From: Marinilabiliales bacterium
GTDB taxonomy: Bacteria > Bacteroidota > Bacteroidia > Bacteroidales > F082
NCBI GenBank assembly: GCA_002869365.1
Contig: PKTA01000178.1
Location: 1 to 64,000 of the forward strand
Direction: 5' to 3'
DNA length: 64,000 nucleotides
Both the position numbers and the translations under genes were made by a program. Below the pieces are notes generated by a model, which was not told where the DNA came from, made no database searches, and saw only the letters and a program-made list of their open reading frames with translations. Shown in pieces: positions 28,582 to 37,579 of this stretch (positions are counted from its first letter, which is position 1; every line of letters begins with the position of its first letter).

Positions 28582-30123
28582 ATGATTGTAATAAGCGACA
28601 AGGAATTAGATTTACAGGACTACTACCGCATACTTATAGAAGATGAAAATATTGATATTTCTGATGAAGTATTAAAAAAGGTCGATGATTGCTTCGATTT
28701 TCTTAGCGAATTTTCAAAAAACAAAGTTATTTACGGTGTTAATACAGGCTTAGGGCCTATGGCTCAATATCGTATAAATCAGGAAGATCAATTGAAGTTA
28801 CAATATAATTTGATCAGAAGTCATGCTGCAGGACAGGGTGAAGCTATTAAACCGATTTGTGTAAAAGCCGCCATGATATCCAGATTAAAAAGCCTTTCTT
28901 TGGGGTATTCGGGAGTTCATCGTGATGCCATAGTTTTGTTAAAAGAATTAATTAATAAAAATATTACCCCTTTTATCCCTGTTCATGGTGGAGTAGGAGC
29001 CAGTGGCGATTTGGTACAGTTATCACATCTCGCACTTGTGTTAATTGGAGAAGGAAAAGTTCTTTATAATGGAGAATGGAAGCCCACCGCTGAAGTATAT
29101 GAAAATGAGGACTTAAAGCCTCTTAAAGTTTATTTAAGAGAAGGTCTTGGTTTAATAAATGGCACTTCTGTAATGTCGGGTATAGGAATGGTAAATACTA
29201 TTTATGCAAATAAACTCCTTAATTGGTCGGTTGTTATTTCTGCCATGATAAATGAGATGGTAGAATCCTTTGATGATCATTTTTCTGATGAATTGAATTC
29301 AAAGAAAAAACATCAAGGGCAGCAGAAAGTTGCTATGGCTATGCGAAGTGCTATTACCGACTCAAAACTTATAAAAAAACGTGCCGATTCGCTTTTCAAT
29401 GGAAAGATAGAAGAGAAGATATTTAAACAAAAAATTCAGGAGTATTATTCGTTAAGATGTGTGCCTCAGATTCTTGGACCCATTAGTGATACCATTGATA
29501 ATGCTGAGAAAGTTCTGCAAAATGAAATTAACTCAGTAAACGATAATCCGGTAACCGATGTGGAAACAAAACATGTATATCATGGAGGTAATTTCCATGG
29601 CGATTATGTTTCCTTTGAAATGGATAAACTAAAGATAGCCATCACCAAACTATCTATGCTTGCAGAACGTCAACTTAACTTTCTCATGAATTCTAAATTG
29701 AATGAAATTCTGCCACCTTTTGTTAATTTAGGTACATTAGGATTAAATTTAGGTATGCAGGGAACGCAGTTTACAGCTACATCTACAACCGCTGAAAATC
29801 AAACCCTTTCAAATCCTGTTTATGTACATAGCATATCAAATAATAATGATAATCAGGATGTTGTGAGTATGGGGACCAACTCTGCCCTAATGGCGAAAAA
29901 AGTAATCGATAATACTTTTGAAGTTATGTCCATTGAATTCCTTACAGTTTTACAAGCAATCGACTATTTAAAAGTGCAGGATAAAATGGCCTCATTAACA
30001 AGCAATATTTATCAAAATTTGAGAGAAATTGTTCCGGTTTTTATTGAGGACAGTCCAAAATATGAGGAGATAGATGCAATTAAAAATTATCTCAGAAATA
30101 ATAACCCCAAAATTGTAAAGTAA
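28582..30123 (+). CDS. HAL/PAL family aromatic amino acid ammonia-lyase
   Basis: YGVNTGLGPMAQYRI, GGVGASGDLVQLSHLALVLIGEG (Ala-Ser-Gly MIO triad at 28999-29007). Confidence 0.93.
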   Translation: MIVISDKELDLQDYYRILIEDENIDISDEVLKKVDDCFDFLSEFSKNKVIYGVNTGLGPMAQYRINQEDQLKLQYNLIRSHAAGQGEAIKPICVKAAMISRLKSLSLGYSGVHRDAIVLLKELINKNITPFIPVHGGVGASGDLVQLSHLALVLIGEGKVLYNGEWKPTAEVYENEDLKPLKVYLREGLGLINGTSVMSGIGMVNTIYANKLLNWSVVISAMINEMVESFDDHFSDELNSKKKHQGQQKVAMAMRSAITDSKLIKKRADSLFNGKIEEKIFKQKIQEYYSLRCVPQILGPISDTIDNAEKVLQNEINSVNDNPVTDVETKHVYHGGNFHGDYVSFEMDKLKIAITKLSMLAERQLNFLMNSKLNEILPPFVNLGTLGLNLGMQGTQFTATSTTAENQTLSNPVYVHSISNNNDNQDVVSMGTNSALMAKKVIDNTFEVMSIEFLTVLQAIDYLKVQDKMASLTSNIYQNLREIVPVFIEDSPKYEEIDAIKNYLRNNNPKIVK

Positions 30124-30124
30124 T

Positions 30125-30853
30125 ATGGACTATGCATTAGTAACAGGAGGCTCGGGTGCCATTGGTAGTGCAATATCTGCGGAATTGGCAAGCAAGAATA
30201 TAGCCGTATTGGTGCATTATAATTCCAATAAGGCAAAGGCAGACGATATTGTGAGTAAACTAACTGCAGAAGGCAATATTGCAGAGTCTATAGGGTTTGA
30301 CGTTGCAGATAACAAACAAGTTAAATCTGTTCTGGTTAAATGGAAAGAAAGTCATCCGGATGATAAAATCACAATTTTGGTAAATAATGCCGGAATTACT
30401 CAGGATAACCTGATGGTTTTTATGAATGAACCCGAATGGAAAAAGGTAATTGATACGAATTTAAATGGCTTTTATAATGTAACCTCCTCGCTTTTACAGG
30501 AAATGGTTTTAAATAAATGGGGCCGGATAGTAAATATAGTTTCGCTTTCGGGACAGAAGGGATTGCCGGGGCAAACTAATTATTCAGCCAGTAAAGCAGG
30601 AATAGTTGCTGCTACCAAATCCTTAGCTCAGGAATTGGGAAAAAAGCGAATAACTGTAAATGCAGTCTCTCCGGGATATATAGTTAGTGAAATGACTGAA
30701 GCTTTGGATGAGAGTGTTCTGAAAAAAATGATTCCCCTCAACCGTTTTGGAAAACCTGAAGAGGTTGCTTCTATAGTTGGCTTTTTAGTGTCCGATGGAG
30801 CCGCTTATATTACAGGAGAGTTGATAAGCGTAAATGGTGGGCTATATACTTAA
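30125..30853 (+). CDS. 3-oxoacyl-ACP reductase / SDR family (FabG-like)
   Basis: VTGGSGAIGSAIS, LVNNAGITQDNLM, YSASKAGIVAATKSLAQELGKKRITVNAVSPGYI. Confidence 0.92.
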   Translation: MDYALVTGGSGAIGSAISAELASKNIAVLVHYNSNKAKADDIVSKLTAEGNIAESIGFDVADNKQVKSVLVKWKESHPDDKITILVNNAGITQDNLMVFMNEPEWKKVIDTNLNGFYNVTSSLLQEMVLNKWGRIVNIVSLSGQKGLPGQTNYSASKAGIVAATKSLAQELGKKRITVNAVSPGYIVSEMTEALDESVLKKMIPLNRFGKPEEVASIVGFLVSDGAAYITGELISVNGGLYT

Positions 30854-30871
30854 TTTTATAATGTTTATTTT

Positions 30872-32086
30872 ATGAATAGGGTAGTAATTACAGGAATGGG
30901 AGTGTATTCCACTATAGGTGAGAATATTGAGGAAGTTAAAAATTCGCTTTATAAAGGAAAATCAGGAATTGTTTACGACTCAGAAAGGGAGAAATACGGC
31001 TTTCGTTCCAAACTAACCGGAGCATTAAACCGACCAGTTTTAAAAGGTATTTTATCAAGAAGAGAAAGAGTAGGCTTGCCGGAGCAGGGTGAGTATGCTT
31101 ATATGGCTACCATGGAAGCTCTTAACAATGCTAAAATGAGCCAGGATTATTTGAATGACCATATTGTAGGAATATTATATGGTAATGATAGTTCTTCAAC
31201 TGCTGTTATTGAGGCTGCTGAACTAATGAAAGAAAAGCGAAATACTATGCTACTGGGCTCGGGTTCAATTTTCCAATCGATGAACTCCACGGTTTCCATG
31301 AACCTTTCAGTAATTTTAAAACTCAGAGGAATAAACTTTACTTTAAGTGGCGCCTGCGCCAGTGGTTCTCATGCTATTGGAATGGGATATTTACTAATAA
31401 AACAAGGATTACAGGACGCCATAATATGTGGCGGAGCACAAGAAGTTAATGCACTATCTATGGGTAGTTTCGATGCTCTTAGTGCATTTTCAAACAGAAA
31501 TGAAAATCCTGACAAAGCTTCTCGCCCTTTCGACAGGGATAGAGACGGATTAATACCTTCAGGAGGAGGTGCCACTGTTATTTTGGAAAGTTATGAGAGT
31601 GCAAAAAAAAGAGGAGCGCCTATAATTGCAGAAGTACTTGGTTATGGCTTTTCATCTAATGGAGAGCATATCTCAGTTCCAAATGTTGAAGGGCCAGTAA
31701 GATCATTGGAAATGGCTTTGCAGCAGGCAGGGTTGAAAGCAAAGGATATAGACTATCTAAATGCTCATGCTACATCAACTCCCGTTGGAGATGCTAATGA
31801 AGCTAAAGCCATATATGAGGTGTTTGGGAATAAAGTACCGGTTAGTTCCACAAAATCGATGACCGGCCACGAAATGTGGATGGGTGGCGCCAGTGAAATA
31901 ATTTATTCATTAATAATGGCTCAAAATAGTTTTGCTGCTCCAAACATTAATTTTGAAAATCCTGATGAGTTTTCCGCCAAACTTAATATTGTAGCGGAAA
32001 CTAAGGAAATTAAGATAAATACTTTCTTGTCGAATTCCTTCGGGTTTGGAGGAACTAATTCGTCATTAATAGTGCATAAACTCTGA
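30872..32086 (+). CDS. Beta-ketoacyl-ACP synthase (FabF-like)
   Basis: LSGACASGSHAIGMGY (active Cys), LNAHATSTPVGDANEAKAI, SSTKSMTGHEMWMGGASEIIYS. Confidence 0.92.
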   Translation: MNRVVITGMGVYSTIGENIEEVKNSLYKGKSGIVYDSEREKYGFRSKLTGALNRPVLKGILSRRERVGLPEQGEYAYMATMEALNNAKMSQDYLNDHIVGILYGNDSSSTAVIEAAELMKEKRNTMLLGSGSIFQSMNSTVSMNLSVILKLRGINFTLSGACASGSHAIGMGYLLIKQGLQDAIICGGAQEVNALSMGSFDALSAFSNRNENPDKASRPFDRDRDGLIPSGGGATVILESYESAKKRGAPIIAEVLGYGFSSNGEHISVPNVEGPVRSLEMALQQAGLKAKDIDYLNAHATSTPVGDANEAKAIYEVFGNKVPVSSTKSMTGHEMWMGGASEIIYSLIMAQNSFAAPNINFENPDEFSAKLNIVAETKEIKINTFLSNSFGFGGTNSSLIVHKL

Positions 32087-32143
32087 TAATAAGCACTTTA
32101 AATTTTGGCGTAATTTTTTTTTCATTTTTTTTTATTCAAAGTA

Positions 32144-32172
32144 TTGACAGTTAAAAAAAATGTTTATTTTTG
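32144..32172 (+). promoter_or_regulatory. Promoter of tRNA-Glu
   Basis: TTGACA at 32144, 18-nt spacer after TTG, TATTTTTG at 32165-32172, 16 nt before tRNA start. Confidence 0.65.
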
Positions 32173-32187
32173 CGCCTCCAAACAAAG

Positions 32188-32261
32188 GCACCGTTCGTCT
32201 AGCCAGGTCAGGACGCCAGGTTTTCATCCTGGTAACACGGGTTCAAATCCCGTACGGTGTA
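32188..32261 (+). tRNA. tRNA-Glu (anticodon TTC at 32223-32225)
   Basis: Cloverleaf by eye: acceptor GCACCGT/ACGGTGT (G-U at pair 1), D arm GTCT/GGAC, anticodon stem CCAGG/CCTGG with loop TTTTCAT, T arm ACGGG-TTCAAAT-CCCGT; no encoded CCA. Confidence 0.93.
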
Positions 32262-32266
32262 CTACT

Positions 32267-32301
32267 AAACTCCTCAGTCGCAAGACTGAGGAGTTTTTTT
32301 T
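32267..32301 (+). terminator. Terminator after tRNA-Glu
   Basis: aaactcctcagtc GCAA gactgaggagttt with GNRA-like tetraloop and T8. Confidence 0.88.
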
Positions 32302-32351
32302 ATGTCTGAGAAACTAAAACTTGTTTTTGTGTTTCTCAGACATAAAAAAAA
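32294..32351. repeat. Perfect 21-bp inverted repeat
   Basis: ttttttttatgtctgagaaac (32294-32314) and gtttctcagacataaaaaaaa (32331-32351), 16-nt loop. Confidence 0.9.
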
Positions 32352-32374
32352 CTGAAATCTCCTGTAAGGAGATT
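32343..32374 (-). terminator. Minus-strand hairpin plus T8 (terminator-like)
   Basis: Minus strand AATCTCC TTACA GGAGATT TCAG TTTTTTTT. Confidence 0.55.
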
Positions 32375-32420
32375 AGTTTTGTTGATACACCCCCAAGCGA
32401 GGATTCACGAAGTAAATCCC
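32369..32420. repeat. 52-bp direct repeat, copy 1
   Basis: gagattagttttgttgatacacccccaagcgaggattcacgaagtaaatccc. Confidence 0.95.
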
Positions 32421-32474
32421 ACTCTCTTACCTAAATATTGTTATTGCCTTTAATAATGAAACAAATCGATACTA

Positions 32475-32526
32475 GAGATTAGTTTTGTTGATACACCCCC
32501 AAGCGAGGATTCTCGAAGTAAATCCC
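32475..32526. repeat. 52-bp direct repeat, copy 2
   Basis: Same 52 bp with one substitution (gattcTcgaa), 106 bp downstream. Confidence 0.95.
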
Positions 32527-32699
32527 GAAAGTTGTAATACAAAAGCTTTAAACTCATTTACCATCTCCCTAGAGTTCTCAATTTTCCTTGCATTAAAACC
32601 AATAGTGTCAGTATGCTTAATCTTACTTATAATTATGCTGAGTTAAAAAATATTCATAGATTTACTTAATAAAATAAAAACAAAACTAAATATCCAAAC

Positions 32700-34127
32700 A
32701 TGCTTCATTTAAAATACAATCATTCAGAATCAAAGAAAAATAGTAAACACTCTAAAATTCTTGTTAAAGAAGAAGGAAAAGAAATTCCTAAGTATAAAAT
32801 TCCAAAGGATTCAATGCCGGCAAGTTCAGCCTACCAAATTGTTCATGATGAATGTATGCTTGATGGTAATGCTCGCCTCAATCTTGCAACCTTTGTTACC
32901 ACTAGCATGGAACCAGAGGCCCAGAAACTTATGACTGAAACCATGGATAAAAACATGATCGATAAGTCGGAATACTCTCAGACTGCAGAGATCGAAAAAC
33001 GCTGTGTAAATATTATTGCCGACTTATGGAATTCGCATTCTGATCATGATTCTATTGGATGCTCTACAGTGGGCTCTTCTGAAGCATGTATGCTTGGCGG
33101 TATGGCATTAAAATGGAAGTGGAGAGAAAGGGAAAATCTGCCCACAAATACTGCTAGAATTCCAAATCTTGTTTTGAGTTCCGGTTTGCAGGTAGTTTGG
33201 GAGAAATTTTGTAAATATTGGGATGTGGAGATGAGAGAAGTTCCCATGGAAGAAGGAAATTACAAACTTGATGTTGATAAAGCCATAGAACTTTGTGACG
33301 AAAATACCATTGGTATAGTGCCTATTATGGGTATAACATATACCGGACAATATGACGATGTAAAATTACTGAACGATGAACTGGATAAGTTTAATAAAAA
33401 AACCGGATATAATATTCCCATACATGTTGATGCTGCCTCGGGAGGCTTTATTGCTCCTTTTGTACAGCCTGATTTGAAGTGGGATTTCCGCCTGAAATGG
33501 GTTCACTCCATAAGTGCATCAGGACATAAATACGGATTAGTATACCCGGGGGTAGGATGGGTAGTCTGGAAAAAAGAAGAATACCTTCCTGAAGACCTTG
33601 TTTTTTATGTTGACTATTTAGGTGGCAAAATGCCAACAATGGCCATTAATTTCTCTCGTCCCGGAAATCAGGTTTTGGCTCAATACTACCAATTCCTGCG
33701 ATTAGGATATGAAGGTTATGCCAGGGTACAAAAACATTCGCAAGATGTTGCTATGTATTTATCATCCAAAATATCCGAAATAGAAGAATTTAAATTGGTT
33801 ACCGACGGTAGTGATATACCGGTTTTTTGCTGGACTTTGAAAGAAAAGCAGGATAACTGGACATTATATGATCTTGGCGATCGTTTGTTAATGAATGGAT
33901 GGCAGGTACCTGCGTATGCCATGCCACAAAATGTTACAGATATGGTTGTACAGCGGATAGTTGTGAAAAGTGAAATGAGTTTTGATATGGCCGATATGCT
34001 TTTAAACAATATATTAGAACACCTCAATTATCTAAGGGCACTCACAGAACCAACTCCATCTACAATAGAAGCACAAAAACCAAAGGATGCAAATAACAAA
34101 ATACAAGAGGAGAGATTTCATCATTAG
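32700..34127 (+). CDS. gadB: Glutamate decarboxylase (PLP-dependent)
   Basis: HVDAASGGFIAPF, SISASGHKYGLVYPGVGWVVW (PLP Lys), N-terminal MPASSAYQIVHDECMLDGNARLNLATFVTT. Confidence 0.95.
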   Translation: MLHLKYNHSESKKNSKHSKILVKEEGKEIPKYKIPKDSMPASSAYQIVHDECMLDGNARLNLATFVTTSMEPEAQKLMTETMDKNMIDKSEYSQTAEIEKRCVNIIADLWNSHSDHDSIGCSTVGSSEACMLGGMALKWKWRERENLPTNTARIPNLVLSSGLQVVWEKFCKYWDVEMREVPMEEGNYKLDVDKAIELCDENTIGIVPIMGITYTGQYDDVKLLNDELDKFNKKTGYNIPIHVDAASGGFIAPFVQPDLKWDFRLKWVHSISASGHKYGLVYPGVGWVVWKKEEYLPEDLVFYVDYLGGKMPTMAINFSRPGNQVLAQYYQFLRLGYEGYARVQKHSQDVAMYLSSKISEIEEFKLVTDGSDIPVFCWTLKEKQDNWTLYDLGDRLLMNGWQVPAYAMPQNVTDMVVQRIVVKSEMSFDMADMLLNNILEHLNYLRALTEPTPSTIEAQKPKDANNKIQEERFHH

Positions 34128-34138
34128 AAATTATAGAT

Positions 34139-34561
34139 ATGTTTGACGAATTAAGTAAGTATAAAAATACTGACCACTTCTTTATTTCTGCAAACAATTC
34201 ATTAGAAGATGTTTGCAATGCCCCAAAAGATAGAGGCGGAGTTTTTCTGGTTTATGAACTTAAAAAGGGAGGAATTCAACTAGTTTATATTGGCTCTGCA
34301 TGTAAAGTTAATAGAAATGGAAGATTAGGTAAAACAAGCCTTTATGATACCATCTTAAACGGGCATCAATTTGGAGAATTGCCAAGAAAGAAAACGTGGT
34401 TAAATAAAATAAAAGTGGAAAATATTGATGCTCCTGATGTATACTGGTATGTTAATTTTAATAGTGAAACAGCAGACATACCTTCTTACGTTGCGGCTAC
34501 CATAATACAGCGATTTTTTGACTTTAATGGTTGCTTCCCAAGGTGGAATACTGAAATGTAG
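34139..34561 (+). CDS. GIY-YIG-like small protein, hypothetical
   Basis: GGVFLVYELKKGGIQLVYIGSACKVNRNGRLGKTSLY; C-terminal AATIIQRFFDFNGCFPRWN. Confidence 0.55.
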   Translation: MFDELSKYKNTDHFFISANNSLEDVCNAPKDRGGVFLVYELKKGGIQLVYIGSACKVNRNGRLGKTSLYDTILNGHQFGELPRKKTWLNKIKVENIDAPDVYWYVNFNSETADIPSYVAATIIQRFFDFNGCFPRWNTEM

Positions 34562-34647
34562 TTTATTTACTTTTAGATTATTTTTCATACTTTTATGATT
34601 TGTAATCAATTACAAATAAATATTTATTAATAATAACAATTAAAATT

Positions 34648-34896
34648 ATGGGACCCCTGGAAATCACCTTAATTACCTTTCTAATTATTTATGTTATTGC
34701 AATACCATTTCTTAAAAAATATCTGATTTATCAGTATATTTCGTTGGTGATTAGCGCATTTCTTATAGGATATTTATTTGACAACATCGTTACTGTTGAA
34801 GGAATAGATAGAAATGGCTTAATATTAATAATTTTACTCATTGGCGGTTTGATATTTAATTCAGTAAGGTTCTTTAGAAGAAATCTTGTGAAATAG
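34648..34896 (+). CDS. Small membrane protein, hypothetical
   Basis: 82 aa, about three hydrophobic helices. Confidence 0.55.
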   Translation: MGPLEITLITFLIIYVIAIPFLKKYLIYQYISLVISAFLIGYLFDNIVTVEGIDRNGLILIILLIGGLIFNSVRFFRRNLVK

Positions 34897-35023
34897 TTTT
34901 TGCTTAATAGTCATTAGTCATTGGTTATTAGTCATTGGCAATATTTTAAATAAATTAACATTGTTAGAAGCAACAAAAGCGGCCTGGTTTAAGTCATTAT
35001 AGAAACAATTAAATAACATTACT

Positions 35024-36472
35024 ATGAAATCCAAATTATTGATAATCCCATTTTTACTTTTAATCTTTGTAATCAGTTGTACTAAAAAGAATGATGGACT
35101 ATATGTAAATCCAGAATCTTTACCAGAGTCATATAATGAAAACTATAAAGACTATGAAGAAAATCCTTTTATAAAAGTTACTGATCAATCTGTTTCTACA
35201 TTTTCTGTTGATGCGGATGGTGGTTCATATGCTAATATGAGAAGATTTTTATATCTGGGACAAACACCACCAAAAGCTTCAGTAAGAATAGAGGAGTATC
35301 TCAATTATTTTACTTTCGATTATTCGGAATCTGAAGATGGAGAAAATGTTTCATTAAATTCTGACTTATCTAGTTGCCCATGGAATGCTGAACACTACCT
35401 TATGAGGATTGGAATGAAAGGAAAAACTATACCTGAAAACGAACTGCCACATTCAAATTATGTTTTTTTAATTGATGTTTCCGGTTCAATGAATTCACCG
35501 GATAAACTAGGAATTCTAAAAACTGGATTCAAAACCATGGTTGACAACCTAAAAGATCAGGATAGAATTGCCATAGTAACATATGCCGGCGAAGCAGGCT
35601 TGTTACTTCCTTCCACATTTGGAGATGAGAAAGATAAAATTAAGGAAGCAATAGAAAAACTTGGTGCAGGAGGTTCAACAGCCGGTGCTGATGGAATAAT
35701 TACAGCCTATCAAATAGCAGAAGAAAATTATATACCTAATGGCAACAATAGAATTATTTTAGGCTCCGATGGAGACTTTAATGTTGGACCTTCTTCAGTT
35801 GAAGATTTAGTATCATTGATAGAGCAAAAAAGAGAGTCAGGAATATATCTAACTGTTTTAGGAGTTGGAGGTGGAAATTTAAATGACTATATGATGGAGC
35901 AAATTGCAAATAAAGGCAATGGTAATTACGAATACATTGATAATGCAGAACAAATCCAGAAGGTTTTCACAAATGAATTAGGAAAATTCTATACAATTGC
36001 TAAAGACTCTAAAATTCAAATAACATTTAACACCAATATGGTCTATTCTTACCGATTGATAGGTTATGAGAATAGAAGTTTAAATAATGAGGATTTTGAA
36101 AATGATTCTACAGATGCCGGGGAAATTGGTTCATCACAAACAATAACAGCCCTTTACGAATTGGTTTTAACTGATGGATTGAATAACGAAAAATATGCTC
36201 AATTTTATTTCAGATATAAAAAACCAAACGAAAGTGAAAGCAGATTAATGTCGCATGAAATTAATACATTACCAAAAGACATTTCTAATTCTTCCGAAAA
36301 TATGAAGTTTTCTGCCGCCATTGTTAGTTTTGGGTTAATTATGAAACAATCGGAATATAAGGGGTCTGCATCAAAACAGATGGTTCTTGACCTAGCTACA
36401 AATTCCATATCGTTTGACCCGTTTGGATATAAACAGGAATTTATTGATTTGGTAAGTAATTGGGCAGAGTAA
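35024..36472 (+). CDS. VWA domain-containing lipoprotein (YfbK-like)
   Basis: Lipobox VISCTKKND; MIDAS FLIDVSGSMNSPDKL; ITALYELVLTDG C-terminal region. Confidence 0.88.
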   Translation: MKSKLLIIPFLLLIFVISCTKKNDGLYVNPESLPESYNENYKDYEENPFIKVTDQSVSTFSVDADGGSYANMRRFLYLGQTPPKASVRIEEYLNYFTFDYSESEDGENVSLNSDLSSCPWNAEHYLMRIGMKGKTIPENELPHSNYVFLIDVSGSMNSPDKLGILKTGFKTMVDNLKDQDRIAIVTYAGEAGLLLPSTFGDEKDKIKEAIEKLGAGGSTAGADGIITAYQIAEENYIPNGNNRIILGSDGDFNVGPSSVEDLVSLIEQKRESGIYLTVLGVGGGNLNDYMMEQIANKGNGNYEYIDNAEQIQKVFTNELGKFYTIAKDSKIQITFNTNMVYSYRLIGYENRSLNNEDFENDSTDAGEIGSSQTITALYELVLTDGLNNEKYAQFYFRYKKPNESESRLMSHEINTLPKDISNSSENMKFSAAIVSFGLIMKQSEYKGSASKQMVLDLATNSISFDPFGYKQEFIDLVSNWAE

Positions 36473-36747
36473 ATTTGCCTACTCCAGAATGTAAAATATT
36501 TAGCGGAAAAATGCTTTAGAGTAAATCGTTAATAGTGGTCATTGGTCACCATGCCTACACTTCGTTTCGGCAGGCAAGTTGGTATTAGTGAATTGTGATT
36601 GGAAGTATAGAACAAAAGGCATGTCAAGTAGGTTACCCACTTTTAGTTCTTAGTTTTTCATTTTTAACTCTTAACTCATAACTTTAGGCACTCAAGCCCA
36701 CTCGATGAACTCAGCGCACTCGATGAACTCAATGTACTTTTAACTTT

Positions 36748-37521
36748 CTACAATAATACCTCCAAACCATCATATGCCAGTTCTACAAATTCCGGCAACT
36801 CTTTACTAACCTCACCATGTAATCCCATAAGGTGACTGAGGTGAGTTATATAGCCTTTTTCAGGACGAATAAATTCCAGCATTTTTATGGCTTCACTAAG
36901 ACTGTAGTGGGAAGGGTGAGGTTCGTGGCGTACTGCGCTTAAAACTACAGTCTTACAGTCGCTTATTTGTGTAAGTGTAGAAGGTGGAATATAATGTGTA
37001 TCAGTTATATAAGCAAAATCACCTATTCTAAAACCACGGACTTCCATACGCTGGTGCAGGGCTTTTAAGGGTGTAATTATAGTGTTGTTTATTTTAAAAG
37101 GTTCTTCATCTATTTCTATTAAATTAAACCGGGGAACTCCGGGATATAAATTTTCGCCAAAGGCATAGGAAAATTCCTTCATTATTACCTTTTGGTCTTC
37201 TTTTGATGCATATATATTCATATCTTTCTTGCGGAGCCAGTTAAAAGCCCTCACATCATCCAAACCGGCAATATGATCCTTATGACTGTGGGTAATAACT
37301 ATACCATCAATGTCTTTTACATTTTGCCTTAACATCTGATATCTGAAGTCAGGACCTGCATCAATAGTAAAACATGCATCATCGGTTTCCACCATTATCG
37401 ACGATCGTAACCTTTTGTTCTTTTTATCCGTACTGCGGCACACCTCGCAATCGCAGCCTATAACAGGTACTCCCTGCGATGTGCCGGTTCCTAAAAATGT
37501 AATTTTAATTTTATTGTTCAC
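36748..37521 (-). CDS. MBL-fold metallohydrolase (PhnP-like phosphodiesterase)
   Basis: FLGTGTSQGVPVIGCDCEVC, VITHSHKDHIAGLDDVRAFN, YITHLSHLMG. Confidence 0.88.
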   Translation of the reverse strand: MNNKIKITFLGTGTSQGVPVIGCDCEVCRSTDKKNKRLRSSIMVETDDACFTIDAGPDFRYQMLRQNVKDIDGIVITHSHKDHIAGLDDVRAFNWLRKKDMNIYASKEDQKVIMKEFSYAFGENLYPGVPRFNLIEIDEEPFKINNTIITPLKALHQRMEVRGFRIGDFAYITDTHYIPPSTLTQISDCKTVVLSAVRHEPHPSHYSLSEAIKMLEFIRPEKGYITHLSHLMGLHGEVSKELPEFVELAYDGLEVLL

Positions 37522-37579
37522 TAATACAAAGTTAAAGTTTTCTTTCTAATTTTAAGGCCTCAACCAAAGTAAGTGAAAA

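Noticed and set aside
28582-30123. Assigning the ammonia-lyase specifically as hutH or tyrosine ammonia-lyase
   Set aside because: Substrate-selectivity residues could not be assigned confidently by eye, and no hutU/hutI/hutG neighbours exist; left at family level.
32369-32526. CRISPR array
   Set aside because: Only two repeats of 52 bp separated by 54 bp, no cas genes nearby; better described as a direct repeat.
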